Notes: a model not told the origin generated them from the letters alone. Shown: positions 35,934-45,608, counted from the first letter of the stretch. The stretch is 64,000 bases of DNA from JAHRAW01 sp965212085 (GCA_965212085.1 OZ243042.1:2170001-2234000), one strand, 5' to 3'. Made by a program: numbers and translations.

Positions 35934-38879
35934 TCAACTTCTCATCAATTTGCCGTCGGGGTCGTGAAAACAGGGCCGGACAACCTTCGCCGTGACCACA
36001 TTATCTTTCATTCGAATATATGCACTCTGCCCCATTCGGCTGCGCCCATCGGTGAGAATGGCCAGGGCGACTGAGCGGTTTTGGACGACACTCCAAACAC
36101 AGGCTGTAACAAACCCTTCGGACTGTTCTCGGCGTCCTCCCGGTGTAATCGGAGCGCCTTCGATAACAAGCCGGTTTGGGTCATCGATCAAGAGCCCGAT
36201 GAGTTCACGCCGGGATTTTCCGGAAGATCTGCGAATTTCTATGGCACGCTTGCCGATGAAATCTTTCTTTTTCCGGGACATGATCCAGCCCATGCCAAGA
36301 TCATGGGGATCCGTAGTTCCGTCTGCTTCATGTCCAAGCGACAGAAATCCTTTTTCAACACGAAGAACATGGCTGGCTTCCGAACCAATCGGAGTTATGC
36401 CGTGAGATTTCCCTGTTTCCATGATTTTGCTCCACAGTTCAGGAAGATAGCGAGGCCATACATTAATCTCGAAGCTTAGTTCACCGGTGAAACTCGCCCG
36501 GCATACACGCGCGGGGATGCCCGCCACTGTTCCTTCCCGCATTGCCATGAAGGGAAAAGCATCGGGCGTTAAATTGATATTCGTTTGTAATTCATCCATT
36601 ACTTGTCTTGCGTTTGGGCCGCAAATCGTGGCATTTCCCCACTGGCTGGTCACGGTCGTTATTTTTATATCCCAATCGGGGCGTTCGTTTTTATGAAAGC
36701 TTTCCATGTGTCGATTAACTTCATCCGCATGTCCGGTTGAGGTGTACATAAGGTAGTGGTTTTCAGCAAGCTTGAAGATGACGCCGTCATCCAGAATGAT
36801 GCCGTCATCGGTTAGCATATGGCCATAACGCCCCATGCCCGTTTGAAGCGTGGAGACCGTGTTGGTGTAAAGCATATCAATAAATTTCAATGAATCCACG
36901 CCCTTGATTTCAAATTTCCCGAGGGGCGACCCATCATAAAGCGCCACATTTGTGCGCGTCGCAAGCGACTCCCGATTGACCGTTTCCTGGAAATTTTCTC
37001 CCGGCTTTGGATAATATCCCGGGCGCCGCCACCGTGCGCCGGCTTCATACATTACCGCACCGTAGTCTTTATTCCACTTGGTAAGCGGGGTGTGCCGATA
37101 GGGCAGAAATACGCTTTCTTCACGCAACCCGCTAATGGCGCCAAACTCGACCGGCGCATATGGAGACCGGAAAGTGGTCACGCCCACCTGGTTCAGCATA
37201 ACATTTGCTTTGTTGGCAATGGCGCCGGTCACATTAATGTTGCCTGTTTTACCCTGGTCAATCCCCATGCCGGCGGTGGTATACCGCTTGACGTGTTCAA
37301 CCGCGCCATACCCTTCCCGCATCGCCAGATGAACGTCGCTAAGCGTGACGTCGTTTTGAAGGTCGACAAAGCATTTTTCCCGGTGAACGTATTGTTCAAT
37401 ATGCCACAGTGGTCTGATATGATATTCGGGCTCATTGGGAGTGCTCGGCAGCGCAGGCTCACGAATGGAGAAACCCGGTTTTTCAACCGCCATTCGGCCT
37501 TTTTCAAGACCATCATGGAGAACGTCGCCGTGTGTAAATTTCCCAGCCGCTGAACCGGCGCAAACACACGCCTGAGCAGATTCCGCCGGAAGGAACGCGG
37601 CTAAATCCTTATCGAATACAAGTTTGCCCCGGGATTGTGAAAACAGATGAACGGTTGGGTTCCAGCCACCCGATACACAGACAAGATCACAGTCGAATCG
37701 CTGCGCTTCACCGCTTGAATTGGAGCAGATGGTTACCGCTTTGACGCGTCTGTGGCCATGGACACATGTAACAACATGGGCCGGGTAAATCTCGATTCCC
37801 GGCACAATTTCCCGTACATCGTCAGCTATTTTTTCCCGGTAGTCAATAATTGCCACAACGTCAATCCCCGCGGTCCGCATATCCGCAGCGGCTTGATACG
37901 CACTGTTGTTGTTCGTAAAAACGACCGCGCATTTGCCCGGCTTCACCGCATAACGGTTAACGCAGGCTTGGACGGCGGATGCCAGCATCACGCCCGGCCG
38001 GTCATTGTTGGCGAACACAAGCATACGTTCGAGTGCGCCGGTTGCAACGACAACCCGGCCCGCGCGTACTCGCCAGGTTCGTTGGAAAATGTGGCTTTCA
38101 GCCGGAGACCGTTCGGTTATTAGAACGAGATTGTGTTCACGATAAGCCCATACTGTGGCATGGCTAAGCCGTGTTACGTTGTCTAACTTATCGAGTTCCC
38201 GGACGATCATTGCCACCCATTCACACGCAGAATGTTCGCCAAATTTAATACGCCGGTTGAGTAGCGCCCCGCCCGGTTCAATTCCATCATCGGCGATTAA
38301 CACCCGGGCGCCATTGTAAGCCGCGGTCAGTGCCGCGATCAGGCCAGCCGGCCCTGCGCCGGCCACTAACACGTCGCAATGCCAGTTGCGCACCTCAAAG
38401 CGCCCTGCGGATTGGGTTATGCGCGGTTTGGATGCAAGGCCCGCCGCTCTTCGAATCAAAGGCTCGAACAAATGCCAGTTCGGCCACATGAAGGTTTTGT
38501 AGTAAAAGGCGGCGGGCATCAAGCGGGCGAAAAATTGATTGATGCTCATCCAGTCGAAATTAGGAGAAGGCCAGCAGTTGACCGACTTCGCTTCAAGCCC
38601 GTCCTTGATGTGGACCGTTGTAATTGGCCGGCTGCCTGATTTCTCGTCCCCGACAAGTTCGACAATGGATGAGGATTCTTCAATGCCCGCGCCAACAATG
38701 CCGCGAGGGCGGTGGTACTTAAAGCTTCGTGCGGTCAGAAATACGCCGTTGGCGATAAGGGCCGACGCCAGCGTGTCGCCCTTGTAACCTTGATATGGTT
38801 TGCCGTTGAACCGGAACGTGACACGGTGGGAACGGTCGATACGCCCGCCAAACGGGAGACGAAATGTATCGTCCGCCAT
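35934..38879 (-). CDS. soxA: Sarcosine oxidase alpha subunit-like (SoxA / NMG dehydrogenase)
   Basis: 981 residues from ATG 38877-38879. The N-terminal ferredoxin-like domain reads RIDRSHRVTFRFNGKPYQGYKGDTLASALIANG. An NAD-type nucleotide fold follows (CDVLVAGAGPAGLIAALTAAYNGARVL). The C-terminal GcvT-like THF-binding half has TGELSFEINV and LGHEADGTTDPHDLGMGW. In heterotetrameric sarcosine oxidase this subunit transfers the released C1 group to tetrahydrofolate. N-methylglutamate dehydrogenase subunits share this architecture, and mgsABC lies at 59.7 kb, so either function is possible. It is lower in GC than the flanks. Confidence 0.88.
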   Translation of the reverse strand: MADDTFRLPFGGRIDRSHRVTFRFNGKPYQGYKGDTLASALIANGVFLTARSFKYHRPRGIVGAGIEESSSIVELVGDEKSGSRPITTVHIKDGLEAKSVNCWPSPNFDWMSINQFFARLMPAAFYYKTFMWPNWHLFEPLIRRAAGLASKPRITQSAGRFEVRNWHCDVLVAGAGPAGLIAALTAAYNGARVLIADDGIEPGGALLNRRIKFGEHSACEWVAMIVRELDKLDNVTRLSHATVWAYREHNLVLITERSPAESHIFQRTWRVRAGRVVVATGALERMLVFANNDRPGVMLASAVQACVNRYAVKPGKCAVVFTNNNSAYQAAADMRTAGIDVVAIIDYREKIADDVREIVPGIEIYPAHVVTCVHGHRRVKAVTICSNSSGEAQRFDCDLVCVSGGWNPTVHLFSQSRGKLVFDKDLAAFLPAESAQACVCAGSAAGKFTHGDVLHDGLEKGRMAVEKPGFSIREPALPSTPNEPEYHIRPLWHIEQYVHREKCFVDLQNDVTLSDVHLAMREGYGAVEHVKRYTTAGMGIDQGKTGNINVTGAIANKANVMLNQVGVTTFRSPYAPVEFGAISGLREESVFLPYRHTPLTKWNKDYGAVMYEAGARWRRPGYYPKPGENFQETVNRESLATRTNVALYDGSPLGKFEIKGVDSLKFIDMLYTNTVSTLQTGMGRYGHMLTDDGIILDDGVIFKLAENHYLMYTSTGHADEVNRHMESFHKNERPDWDIKITTVTSQWGNATICGPNARQVMDELQTNINLTPDAFPFMAMREGTVAGIPARVCRASFTGELSFEINVWPRYLPELWSKIMETGKSHGITPIGSEASHVLRVEKGFLSLGHEADGTTDPHDLGMGWIMSRKKKDFIGKRAIEIRRSSGKSRRELIGLLIDDPNRLVIEGAPITPGGRREQSEGFVTACVWSVVQNRSVALAILTDGRSRMGQSAYIRMKDNVVTAKVVRPCFHDPDGKLMRS

Positions 38880-38880
38880 G

Positions 38881-39135
38881 CTATTCGGCTTCCTTTTCAG
38901 CAATCTCATGGGTAACCGTGTCGCGTGTAATCGTTAACCATTGCCCACACCCCCGGGTGTGCCACCATTTTTCCTCGACTGGCCCCAGTGGGTTAGCGGG
39001 GGAGGTCAGGTAATTTACCCATTCGGCTTCGCTCAGCTCGCTGGGATCATCCGGCCTTCTTGATTTTGCAGGACCGCCGTACACGAATTCGCTTTCGTTG
39101 CGTGCGCCGCAGAATGGACAAGTGAGTCGTAACAT
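38881..39135 (-). CDS. soxD: Sarcosine oxidase delta subunit-like (SoxD)
   Basis: 84 residues with zinc ligands in LTCPFCGARNESEF and WWHTRGCGQWLTITRDTVTHEI, the usual CxxC...H..C pattern of SoxD. EAEWVNYLTSPANPLGPVEEKW is a family hallmark. It lies between soxB and soxA in the standard order, ending 1 base before the soxA start. Confidence 0.9.
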   Translation of the reverse strand: MLRLTCPFCGARNESEFVYGGPAKSRRPDDPSELSEAEWVNYLTSPANPLGPVEEKWWHTRGCGQWLTITRDTVTHEIAEKEAE

Positions 39136-39147
39136 ATTTTTGCCGGG

Positions 39148-40398
39148 TTATGTTGCCGTCGTCGTTCCGGCTTCGATGATAAATTCCAGGTGTTTGAAAC
39201 GACTGAGCGAAAACGGTTCGATTAATGGATGCGGCTCATTGTTGGCGATCAAGTGCGCCAACGTAAACCCACCGGCGGGAATGGCCTTGAAACCACCCCA
39301 CCAACCGGCGGATACAAATAAACCGGGGATATCTGTTTTGGTGACAATTGGCGTGGCATCGTGAGCAATCTCAAGAGTCCCCCCCCATTGCCTCAATAGC
39401 TGGAGCCGTTTGAAGGCTGGAAATAATTCCAGCATCGAGCAGACCGCATCTTCAAACACGCTCTGTTTTATGTCACGCCGGAACGACTGCCCCGGATCCG
39501 GTGCGCCGCCAATCACCAACTCACCTTTATCCGATTGGCTCATATAAACACCAATATCCGGGCAATTAACGATCACATCAATGAGTGGTTTTACCGGTTC
39601 GGAAACAAAAGCGGCAAGATTAAAAGATTTTATTGGAAGTCTCATGCCAACGGTTTCCATTAGCGTTGTCGTATAGCCCGATACGGCTACGGCAACCTTG
39701 CCGGCATTGACAATACCGCGGCTGGTTTTTACGCCGGTAATAGCGCCGTTGACACCGCGCAGGAGCGCTTCCACTTCGGTATTCTGGTGCATCTCGACCC
39801 CAAAACTATCAGCACTGCGCGCATAACCCCACGCCACGGCATCATGACGGCAGACCGCCGCATCGGTGTGTACCATACCGCCAATTATCGGCAGACGGGA
39901 GCGCGCATCTCCACCCGTCAGCGGCGGAATGCGGCGCCGAAGTTCGCGTACCCCGATGGGTTGATAGGTTGAACCATGCAAATCCATACATAGCATTTTG
40001 CGCCTGATCTCACGAAATTTTGTATGCGTTTGAATCACATCAATCATGCTTCGTTTTGAATACATGAGATTGTAATTAAGTTCTTTCGTGAGTTTGTCAT
40101 AAAGCGCAACTGACTTCACATAGAAGGGAATGCTTTCATCCCGCATATAATTGGAGCGAATAGTTACGGTATTTCGGGCAACATTGCCGCCCCCAAGCCA
40201 ACCTTTTTCCAACACGGCCACATTTGTAATGCCATGGTTTTTGGCCAGATAATAGGCGGTTGCCAGCCCATGGCCGCCCGCGCCAATTATGACGATGTCA
40301 TAGTGCCTTTTTAGCGGCGGACTGCGCCACGCCTCCGTCCAGTTCTGATGGCCGCTCAGCGCATTCCGCGCCAGACTCAGGATCGAATAATGTTGCAT
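39148..40398 (-). CDS. soxB: Sarcosine oxidase beta subunit-like (SoxB), FAD/FMN oxidase
   Basis: 416 residues from ATG 40396-40398 (MQHYSILSLARNALSGHQNW, the usual SoxB start). The FAD-binding segment is YDIVIIGAGGHGLATAYYLAKNHG, and GWLGGGNVARNTVTIRSNY is characteristic. This is the catalytic subunit oxidising the N-methyl group. First gene of soxBDAG. Upstream DNA (40399-40500) is strongly AT-rich with no clear RBS. Glycine-betaine, sarcosine or N-methylglutamate catabolism would all fit. Confidence 0.88.
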   Translation of the reverse strand: MQHYSILSLARNALSGHQNWTEAWRSPPLKRHYDIVIIGAGGHGLATAYYLAKNHGITNVAVLEKGWLGGGNVARNTVTIRSNYMRDESIPFYVKSVALYDKLTKELNYNLMYSKRSMIDVIQTHTKFREIRRKMLCMDLHGSTYQPIGVRELRRRIPPLTGGDARSRLPIIGGMVHTDAAVCRHDAVAWGYARSADSFGVEMHQNTEVEALLRGVNGAITGVKTSRGIVNAGKVAVAVSGYTTTLMETVGMRLPIKSFNLAAFVSEPVKPLIDVIVNCPDIGVYMSQSDKGELVIGGAPDPGQSFRRDIKQSVFEDAVCSMLELFPAFKRLQLLRQWGGTLEIAHDATPIVTKTDIPGLFVSAGWWGGFKAIPAGGFTLAHLIANNEPHPLIEPFSLSRFKHLEFIIEAGTTTAT

Positions 40399-40404
40399 CT
40401 GTTG

Positions 40405-40470
40405 GATTTGATATATAATTTCAAATAATATGCATATACCATATATTGTGTTTTCATTATATATGAAATT
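40405..40470 (-). promoter_or_regulatory. AT-rich soxB promoter region with dyads
   Basis: Contains the palindrome ATATGCATAT and, on the minus strand, GCATATTAT, TATCAAATCC and two ATTTCA/TGAAAT dyads. GCATATT and TATCAAATCC also occur in the 17.4-17.5 kb promoter. No single -35/-10 pair stands out. Confidence 0.35.
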
Positions 40471-40593
40471 GGGACTCAAGCCGGTCAACCACCGACTTTG
40501 TTATTACCAAAGCGATGCCCCCTATTGCAAATAATCCCCCCGTAAGCAAAAATCCCCCCAATCCGACCCAAAAACACTCCCGCAACCACATTC

Positions 40594-41856
40594 ATGGAAC
40601 ACCTCTCAATCATATTGATTTTTATACTGTTTCTCTGTTTCGGGCTGTTGTCCAAGCGGATTGACGGCAGCATGCTTACGCCGCCGATGATTTTTGTCGG
40701 GGCCGGGTTGCTGTTGAGCGCGCCGGTTTTCGGGGCGGTGGATTTCCAGATTGGCGATAGTTTGTTGCATCTGCTACTGGAAGCGACGCTGGTGCTGGTG
40801 TTGTTCAGCGACGCGGCGCGCATTGATCTTCGCATCCTCAAAAAGGATCATACCGTGCCCCGGCGCATGCTGCTGGCGGGGATGCCGCTTACCATCCTGC
40901 TGGGCTGGGGGGTCGCTTATTTTCTGCCGCTGGGGCTGACCATCTGCGAGGCCGCTTTGCTGGCGGCGATTCTGACGCCCACCGATGCGGCGTTGGGGCA
41001 GGCGGTGGTCAGCAGCAAGGCGGTGCCGGTGCGGATTCGGCAAAGCCTGAACGTGGAAAGCGGCCTGAACGACGGCATCGCCTTGCCGTTAATCCTGCTG
41101 TTGGCCAGCATCGCCAGCGCCATCGCCACGGAAAATACCAGGGACTGGGTGCAGTTCGCCGCCTTGCAACTCTCGTTCGGCCCGCTTACCGGCGTGGTGG
41201 TGGGCTACTGCGGCGCGCGCTTCATCAACTACGCGGATTCCCGAGGCTGGGTATCCGAAGCCGGCCAGGGCATCATCGCCCTGGTGCTCGCGGGTTTGGG
41301 TTACCTCATCGCCGAGGCCCTGCACGGCAACGGCTTCATCGCCGCTTTCGTCGCCGGGCTGGTGTTCGGCAACAGCCTCAAGCGAACCTGCCATTACCTG
41401 TTTGAGTTCGTCGAGACCGAAGGGCAGTTGCTGACCCTGAGCGCGTTTTTTATTTTCGGCGCATTGCTGCTGCCCGATGCGCTGACGGCGTTCAATCCCT
41501 GGCACTGGGTTTTCGCCCTCACCAGCCTGACCCTGCTGCGCATGCTGCCGGTGGCCGTATCGCTGGCGGGGCTGAAACTCAAGGCGCCCACCAAGTTGTT
41601 CCTGGGCTGGTTCGGCCCGCGCGGGCTGGCGTCCCTCTTGTTCATGCTGCTGGTGCTGAGCGAGACGGTGCTGCAGCACGCCGAGACCATCACCAGCGTT
41701 GTGTTCATCGCCGTGTTGTTGAGCGTGTTCCTGCACGGCCTGAGCGCCGCGCCGCTGGCGCGCATCTATGGCGCAATCGCCGCGACCTATCCGGCCTGTG
41801 AAGAGAACCGAAAAACCAGCGTGATGCCGGCGCTGGCGCGTGAAATGCAGACCTGA
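40594..41856 (+). CDS. Na+/H+ antiporter (CPA1/NhaP type)
   Basis: 420-residue inner-membrane protein with about 12 hydrophobic helices, MEHLSIILIFILFLCFGLLSKR at the start. The ion-binding core is seen in ALLAAILTPTDAALGQAVVSS and SLNVESGLNDGIALPL, where the ESGLNDG motif with its Asp is diagnostic for CPA1 exchangers. Lacks a long C-terminal regulatory domain. Likely role: pH and sodium homeostasis, perhaps in a marine setting. Divergent from soxB and high-GC like the genes to its right. Confidence 0.88.
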   Translation: MEHLSIILIFILFLCFGLLSKRIDGSMLTPPMIFVGAGLLLSAPVFGAVDFQIGDSLLHLLLEATLVLVLFSDAARIDLRILKKDHTVPRRMLLAGMPLTILLGWGVAYFLPLGLTICEAALLAAILTPTDAALGQAVVSSKAVPVRIRQSLNVESGLNDGIALPLILLLASIASAIATENTRDWVQFAALQLSFGPLTGVVVGYCGARFINYADSRGWVSEAGQGIIALVLAGLGYLIAEALHGNGFIAAFVAGLVFGNSLKRTCHYLFEFVETEGQLLTLSAFFIFGALLLPDALTAFNPWHWVFALTSLTLLRMLPVAVSLAGLKLKAPTKLFLGWFGPRGLASLLFMLLVLSETVLQHAETITSVVFIAVLLSVFLHGLSAAPLARIYGAIAATYPACEENRKTSVMPALAREMQT

Positions 41857-41919
41857 CGCAAGCATCCGCCCAAAAAACTCAACGCAAAAACCCAACGAAA
41901 AAACCAACCGGAAACACAG

Positions 41920-43539
41920 ATGAAAAAACTGGCAATCGCCGATTGGAACGCGCTGCAAGACCGCAAGCCGGCCCACGCGCTGGTCTCCAACGTTGACCTG
42001 GTCATCATTCGTTACGACGACAACGTCTCGGTGTTGTACGGCCGCTGCGCCCACCGTGGCGCGCTGATGTCCGACGGCCACGTCGCCGGCCACAACCTCA
42101 TCTGCGGCGTACACGGCTGGGACTACCGCTACGATACCGGGGTCAGCGAGTACAACAACAGCGAAACCCTGCCCAAATTCAACGCCTGGGTTGATGAAGA
42201 CAAGGTGTGCGTGGACGAGGAGGAAATCCTCGCCTGGGAGCAAGACCATCCCCAGCCCTACAACCGCGCCGCCTACCAGGGCGCCTACCAGGATCCGGTG
42301 GGCACCCCCGACGAGCCCCACGTCAAACTGATTCGCCAACTCGCCAACGACGGCTTGAGCAAAACCGGCCACCACGGCCCGGTGGGGGCGATGGGGGTGA
42401 GCCGGGCGCAGCTGCCGCAGTGGGACGACTTGCAGTTTGTAGTGGGCCAGCTGGCGAACCTGCCGCTACTGGATGACGCCGGGGTGAACACCGAACTGGT
42501 CATCGGCCCCGGCGCCGCCAAGCCGCTGAAACTGGACATCCCCCTGCTGGTGTCGGACATGAGTTTCGGCGCGCTCTCCGAGGAAGCCAAGATCGCCTTG
42601 TCCAAAGGCGCAGACCTTGCCGGCACCGGCATCTGCTCCGGCGAAGGCGGCATGCTCCCCGAAGAGCAGGCGGCCAACCGCCGCTATTTCTACGAACTGG
42701 CGTCGGCGCGCTTCGGCTTCGGCTGGGACAAGGTGAAAAAATGCCAGGCGTTTCATTTCAAGGGCGGGCAGGGCGCAAAAACCGGCACCGGCGGACACCT
42801 GCCGGGGGCCAAAGTGCGCGGCAAGATCGCCGAGGTGCGCGGCCTGCAACCCGGCCAGGACGCCATCTCCCCGGCGCGTTTCCCGGACTGGGACAGCCTC
42901 GATCAGATCAAGGACTTCGCCGCCGAGGTGCGCGCGCAAACCGGCGGCATTCCGGTGGGCTACAAGTTGTCGGCCCAGCACATTGAGGACGACGTTGACG
43001 CCGCCCTGGAAATCGGCGTGGACTACCTCATCCTCGACGGGCGCGGCGGCGGCACCGGCGCGGCGCCGCTGATCTTCCGCGAAAACATCTCGGTTCCGAC
43101 CATCGCCGCGGTGGCCCGCGCGCGCCGCCACCTCGACCGCTGCGGCCACGACCACGTTACCCTGATCGCCACCGGCGGGCTCAGAACGCCGGCGGATTTC
43201 GCCAAAGCCATGGCCCTGGGGGCAGACGGCGTGGCGCTCTCCAACGCCGCGTTGCAGGCCATCGGCTGCCTCGGCATGCGCGCCTGCCACACCAACAACT
43301 GCCCGGTGGGCATCGCCACCCAGCGCGAAGATTTGCGCGCGCGCCTGCTGGTGGATGACGCCGCCAAACGGCTGGAGCGTTTTTTCCGCGCCTCGGTTTC
43401 GTTGATGCAAATCCTGGCGCGCGCCTGCGGCCACAGCCGCCTCACCCAGTTCGAGATCTCCGACCTCACCACCTTCAACCGCGACATGGCCTATCTGACC
43501 GGCGTCCAATACGCCGGCGTGGTTCCGCTGCGGGACTGA
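41920..43539 (+). CDS. Rieske-glutamate synthase (GltS FMN domain) fusion
   Basis: 539 residues. Residues about 1-100 form a Rieske [2Fe-2S] domain (C43-x-H45, C62-x2-H65 in GRCAHRGALM..ICGVHGW). Residues about 150-539 form the FMN-binding glutamate synthase barrel: LLVSDMSFGALSEEAKIAL, SGEGGMLPEE, KGGQGAKTGTGGHLPG, LDGRGGGTGAAP and the 3Fe-4S cysteines C450, C456, C461 (CLGMRACHTNNCPVG). The amidotransferase domain is absent. The Rieske module probably feeds or takes electrons for the flavin. It is 17 bases upstream of a second Rieske fusion, so the two very likely act together. The substrate is unknown; transfer to a 2-oxoacid is plausible. Confidence 0.85.
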   Translation: MKKLAIADWNALQDRKPAHALVSNVDLVIIRYDDNVSVLYGRCAHRGALMSDGHVAGHNLICGVHGWDYRYDTGVSEYNNSETLPKFNAWVDEDKVCVDEEEILAWEQDHPQPYNRAAYQGAYQDPVGTPDEPHVKLIRQLANDGLSKTGHHGPVGAMGVSRAQLPQWDDLQFVVGQLANLPLLDDAGVNTELVIGPGAAKPLKLDIPLLVSDMSFGALSEEAKIALSKGADLAGTGICSGEGGMLPEEQAANRRYFYELASARFGFGWDKVKKCQAFHFKGGQGAKTGTGGHLPGAKVRGKIAEVRGLQPGQDAISPARFPDWDSLDQIKDFAAEVRAQTGGIPVGYKLSAQHIEDDVDAALEIGVDYLILDGRGGGTGAAPLIFRENISVPTIAAVARARRHLDRCGHDHVTLIATGGLRTPADFAKAMALGADGVALSNAALQAIGCLGMRACHTNNCPVGIATQREDLRARLLVDDAAKRLERFFRASVSLMQILARACGHSRLTQFEISDLTTFNRDMAYLTGVQYAGVVPLRD

Positions 43540-43556
43540 ACGGGAACGGGAACGAG

Positions 43557-45608
43557 ATGTCCGGTTTCAATACTCACCCAACCAAGCGAACGATCATGAC
43601 CAAAAAACACGCAGATCAAGCGACCCATCCAACCCCGAAACTGGAATGGCACAAAATAGCCGCCCTCGATGAACTGCCGGAGGGCCGGGTCAAGACCGTA
43701 ACGGCGGGCGCCAAGTCCATGGCCTTGACCCACATCAACGGCAACTATACCGCCATGGACAACCACTGCCCCCACCAGGGCGGGCCGCTGGGGGAAGGCT
43801 CCATCGAGACCGGCAAGGACGGCAAGTGCTGGTTGCGCTGCCCCTGGCACGGCTGGGACTTTGACCCGGAAACCGGCAAGCCCCCCGGCGGGCACGAGGA
43901 TTCGGGGCAGAAACTGTACCGCGTGGAAGTGCGCGAAGACGGCATTTATCTGGGACTGGAAGCGGAACCGGAAAAAATCCCCACCATCTCCGACGTCATG
44001 GTGGAGACCATGCTGAACTGGGGCGTAACGTCGGTGTTCGGCATGGTCGGACATTCCAACCTCGGACTCGCCGACGCCCTGCGGGTGTGCGAGGGCCGGG
44101 GCGGCATCCGTTACTACGGCATCCGCCACGAGGGCAGCGCGGCCTTCGCCTGCTCCGGCTACGCCAAGGCTTCGGGCAAACCCGCCGCCTGCCTGACCAT
44201 CGCCGGCCCCGGTGCCACCAATCTGCTGACCGGCCTGTGGGACGCCAAGGTGGACCGCGCGCCGGTGCTGGCGCTGACCGGGCAGGTCAACGTCCAGGTG
44301 TTCGGCCCCGGCGCTTTTCAGGAAATAGATTTGGCGTCGGCCTTTGAGTCCGTGGCGGACTTCAGCCAGACGGTGCTACATACCAGCAAGCACGGCGAGT
44401 TGATGAGCCTGGCGTGCAAGAACGCCATCGTCAACCGCTTGCCGGCGCACCTGATTTTTCCCGACGACGTGCAGACCATTGAAGCCGAAAAAAACGCCAA
44501 AGCCGGTCATCCCCAAGGCCGCCTCGGCAACCACAAAATCACCCCCTCGGCGGAGTCCATGGCGCAGGCCATGACCCTGCTGCGCGAGCACCGCCGCCCC
44601 ATCATCATCGCCGGCTACGGCGCCAAGCACGCCATGGATGAGGTGGTTGCCCTGGCGGAAAAACTGAGCGCGCCGGTGCTCACCACGTTCAAGGGCAAGG
44701 GCCAGATTTCAGACGCGCATCCGCTGGCGGCGGGCGTGCTGGGGCGTTCCGGCACCCCCATCGCCAGTTGGTTCATGAACGAATGCGACCTGATCCTGGC
44801 CTTCGGCTCGTCGTTTTCCAGCCACACAGGAATCACCGAGAAGCGGCCGGTCATTCAAGTGGACTTCGAGCAGATGGCGCTGGGCAAGTTTCACGCCGTA
44901 ACGCTGCCGGTATGGGGCGAGATCGGCACCACCGCGCGGCTGCTCTCGGAAAGCATTGACGCGCGGGTCAAGAGCGTGAATCAAACCGCCGAGGTCGCCG
45001 CGCGATGGAAGATCTGGCGCACCGAAAAACAAAACCGCCGCAACGACAACAGCGGCAAGGGCATCAACTCGGCGGCCATCTTCGACACCCTGACGCGCCT
45101 GGTTCCCGAAGACGCGATTATCGCCGTGGACGTCGGCAACAATACCTATTCGTTTGGCCGCTATTTTGAATGTACCCGGCAGTCGGTGTTGATGTCCGGC
45201 TACCTCGGCTCCATCGGCTTTTCCTTCCCCGCCGCCATGGGCGCGTGGGCGGCTACCCAGGATCAGGATGACTTGCGTGGCCGGCCGGTGGTGTCCATCA
45301 GCGGCGACGGCGGCTTCGGGCAGTACCTCGCCGACTTCACCACCGCGGTCAAGTACGACATGAACATCACCCATATCCTGCTGAACAATCACCAACTGGG
45401 CAAAATCACCAAGGAGCAGCGCGCCGCGGAATGGCAGGTGTGGCAGACCTCGCTGCACAACCCCGACTTTGCCGCCTACGCCCAGTTATGCGGCGCGTTC
45501 GGCGAACGCGTGGTTAAACCCGAAGACCTGGACCGGGCGGTGGAAAAAGCCCTCGCCCACCAAGGCCCGGCGTTGGTGGAAGTGATTTCCGACCCGGATT
45601 TGATTTAG
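43557..45608 (+). CDS. Rieske-thiamine diphosphate enzyme fusion (pyruvate oxidase/AHAS-like)
   Basis: 683 residues from ATG 43557 (ATG 43596 also possible). Residues about 30-135 are a Rieske domain (C71-x-H73, C95-x2-H98; NHCPHQGGPLGE, LRCPWHGWDFDP). The rest is a three-domain ThDP enzyme. It has the catalytic glutamate in IRHEGSAAFACSGYAK, the PYR-domain IAGPGATNLLTGLWDAK, and the ThDP motif SISGDGGFGQYLADF..LLNNHQLGK. It resembles pyruvate oxidase and acetolactate synthase chains. A Rieske centre here could accept electrons from the hydroxyethyl-ThDP carbanion, as ferredoxin-type acceptors do in related oxidoreductases. That is inference. Confidence 0.85.
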   Translation: MSGFNTHPTKRTIMTKKHADQATHPTPKLEWHKIAALDELPEGRVKTVTAGAKSMALTHINGNYTAMDNHCPHQGGPLGEGSIETGKDGKCWLRCPWHGWDFDPETGKPPGGHEDSGQKLYRVEVREDGIYLGLEAEPEKIPTISDVMVETMLNWGVTSVFGMVGHSNLGLADALRVCEGRGGIRYYGIRHEGSAAFACSGYAKASGKPAACLTIAGPGATNLLTGLWDAKVDRAPVLALTGQVNVQVFGPGAFQEIDLASAFESVADFSQTVLHTSKHGELMSLACKNAIVNRLPAHLIFPDDVQTIEAEKNAKAGHPQGRLGNHKITPSAESMAQAMTLLREHRRPIIIAGYGAKHAMDEVVALAEKLSAPVLTTFKGKGQISDAHPLAAGVLGRSGTPIASWFMNECDLILAFGSSFSSHTGITEKRPVIQVDFEQMALGKFHAVTLPVWGEIGTTARLLSESIDARVKSVNQTAEVAARWKIWRTEKQNRRNDNSGKGINSAAIFDTLTRLVPEDAIIAVDVGNNTYSFGRYFECTRQSVLMSGYLGSIGFSFPAAMGAWAATQDQDDLRGRPVVSISGDGGFGQYLADFTTAVKYDMNITHILLNNHQLGKITKEQRAAEWQVWQTSLHNPDFAAYAQLCGAFGERVVKPEDLDRAVEKALAHQGPALVEVISDPDLI

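Noticed and set aside
42466..43509. 347-codon minus-strand frame
   Set aside because: Antisense of the Rieske-GltS gene, explained by third-position GC bias.
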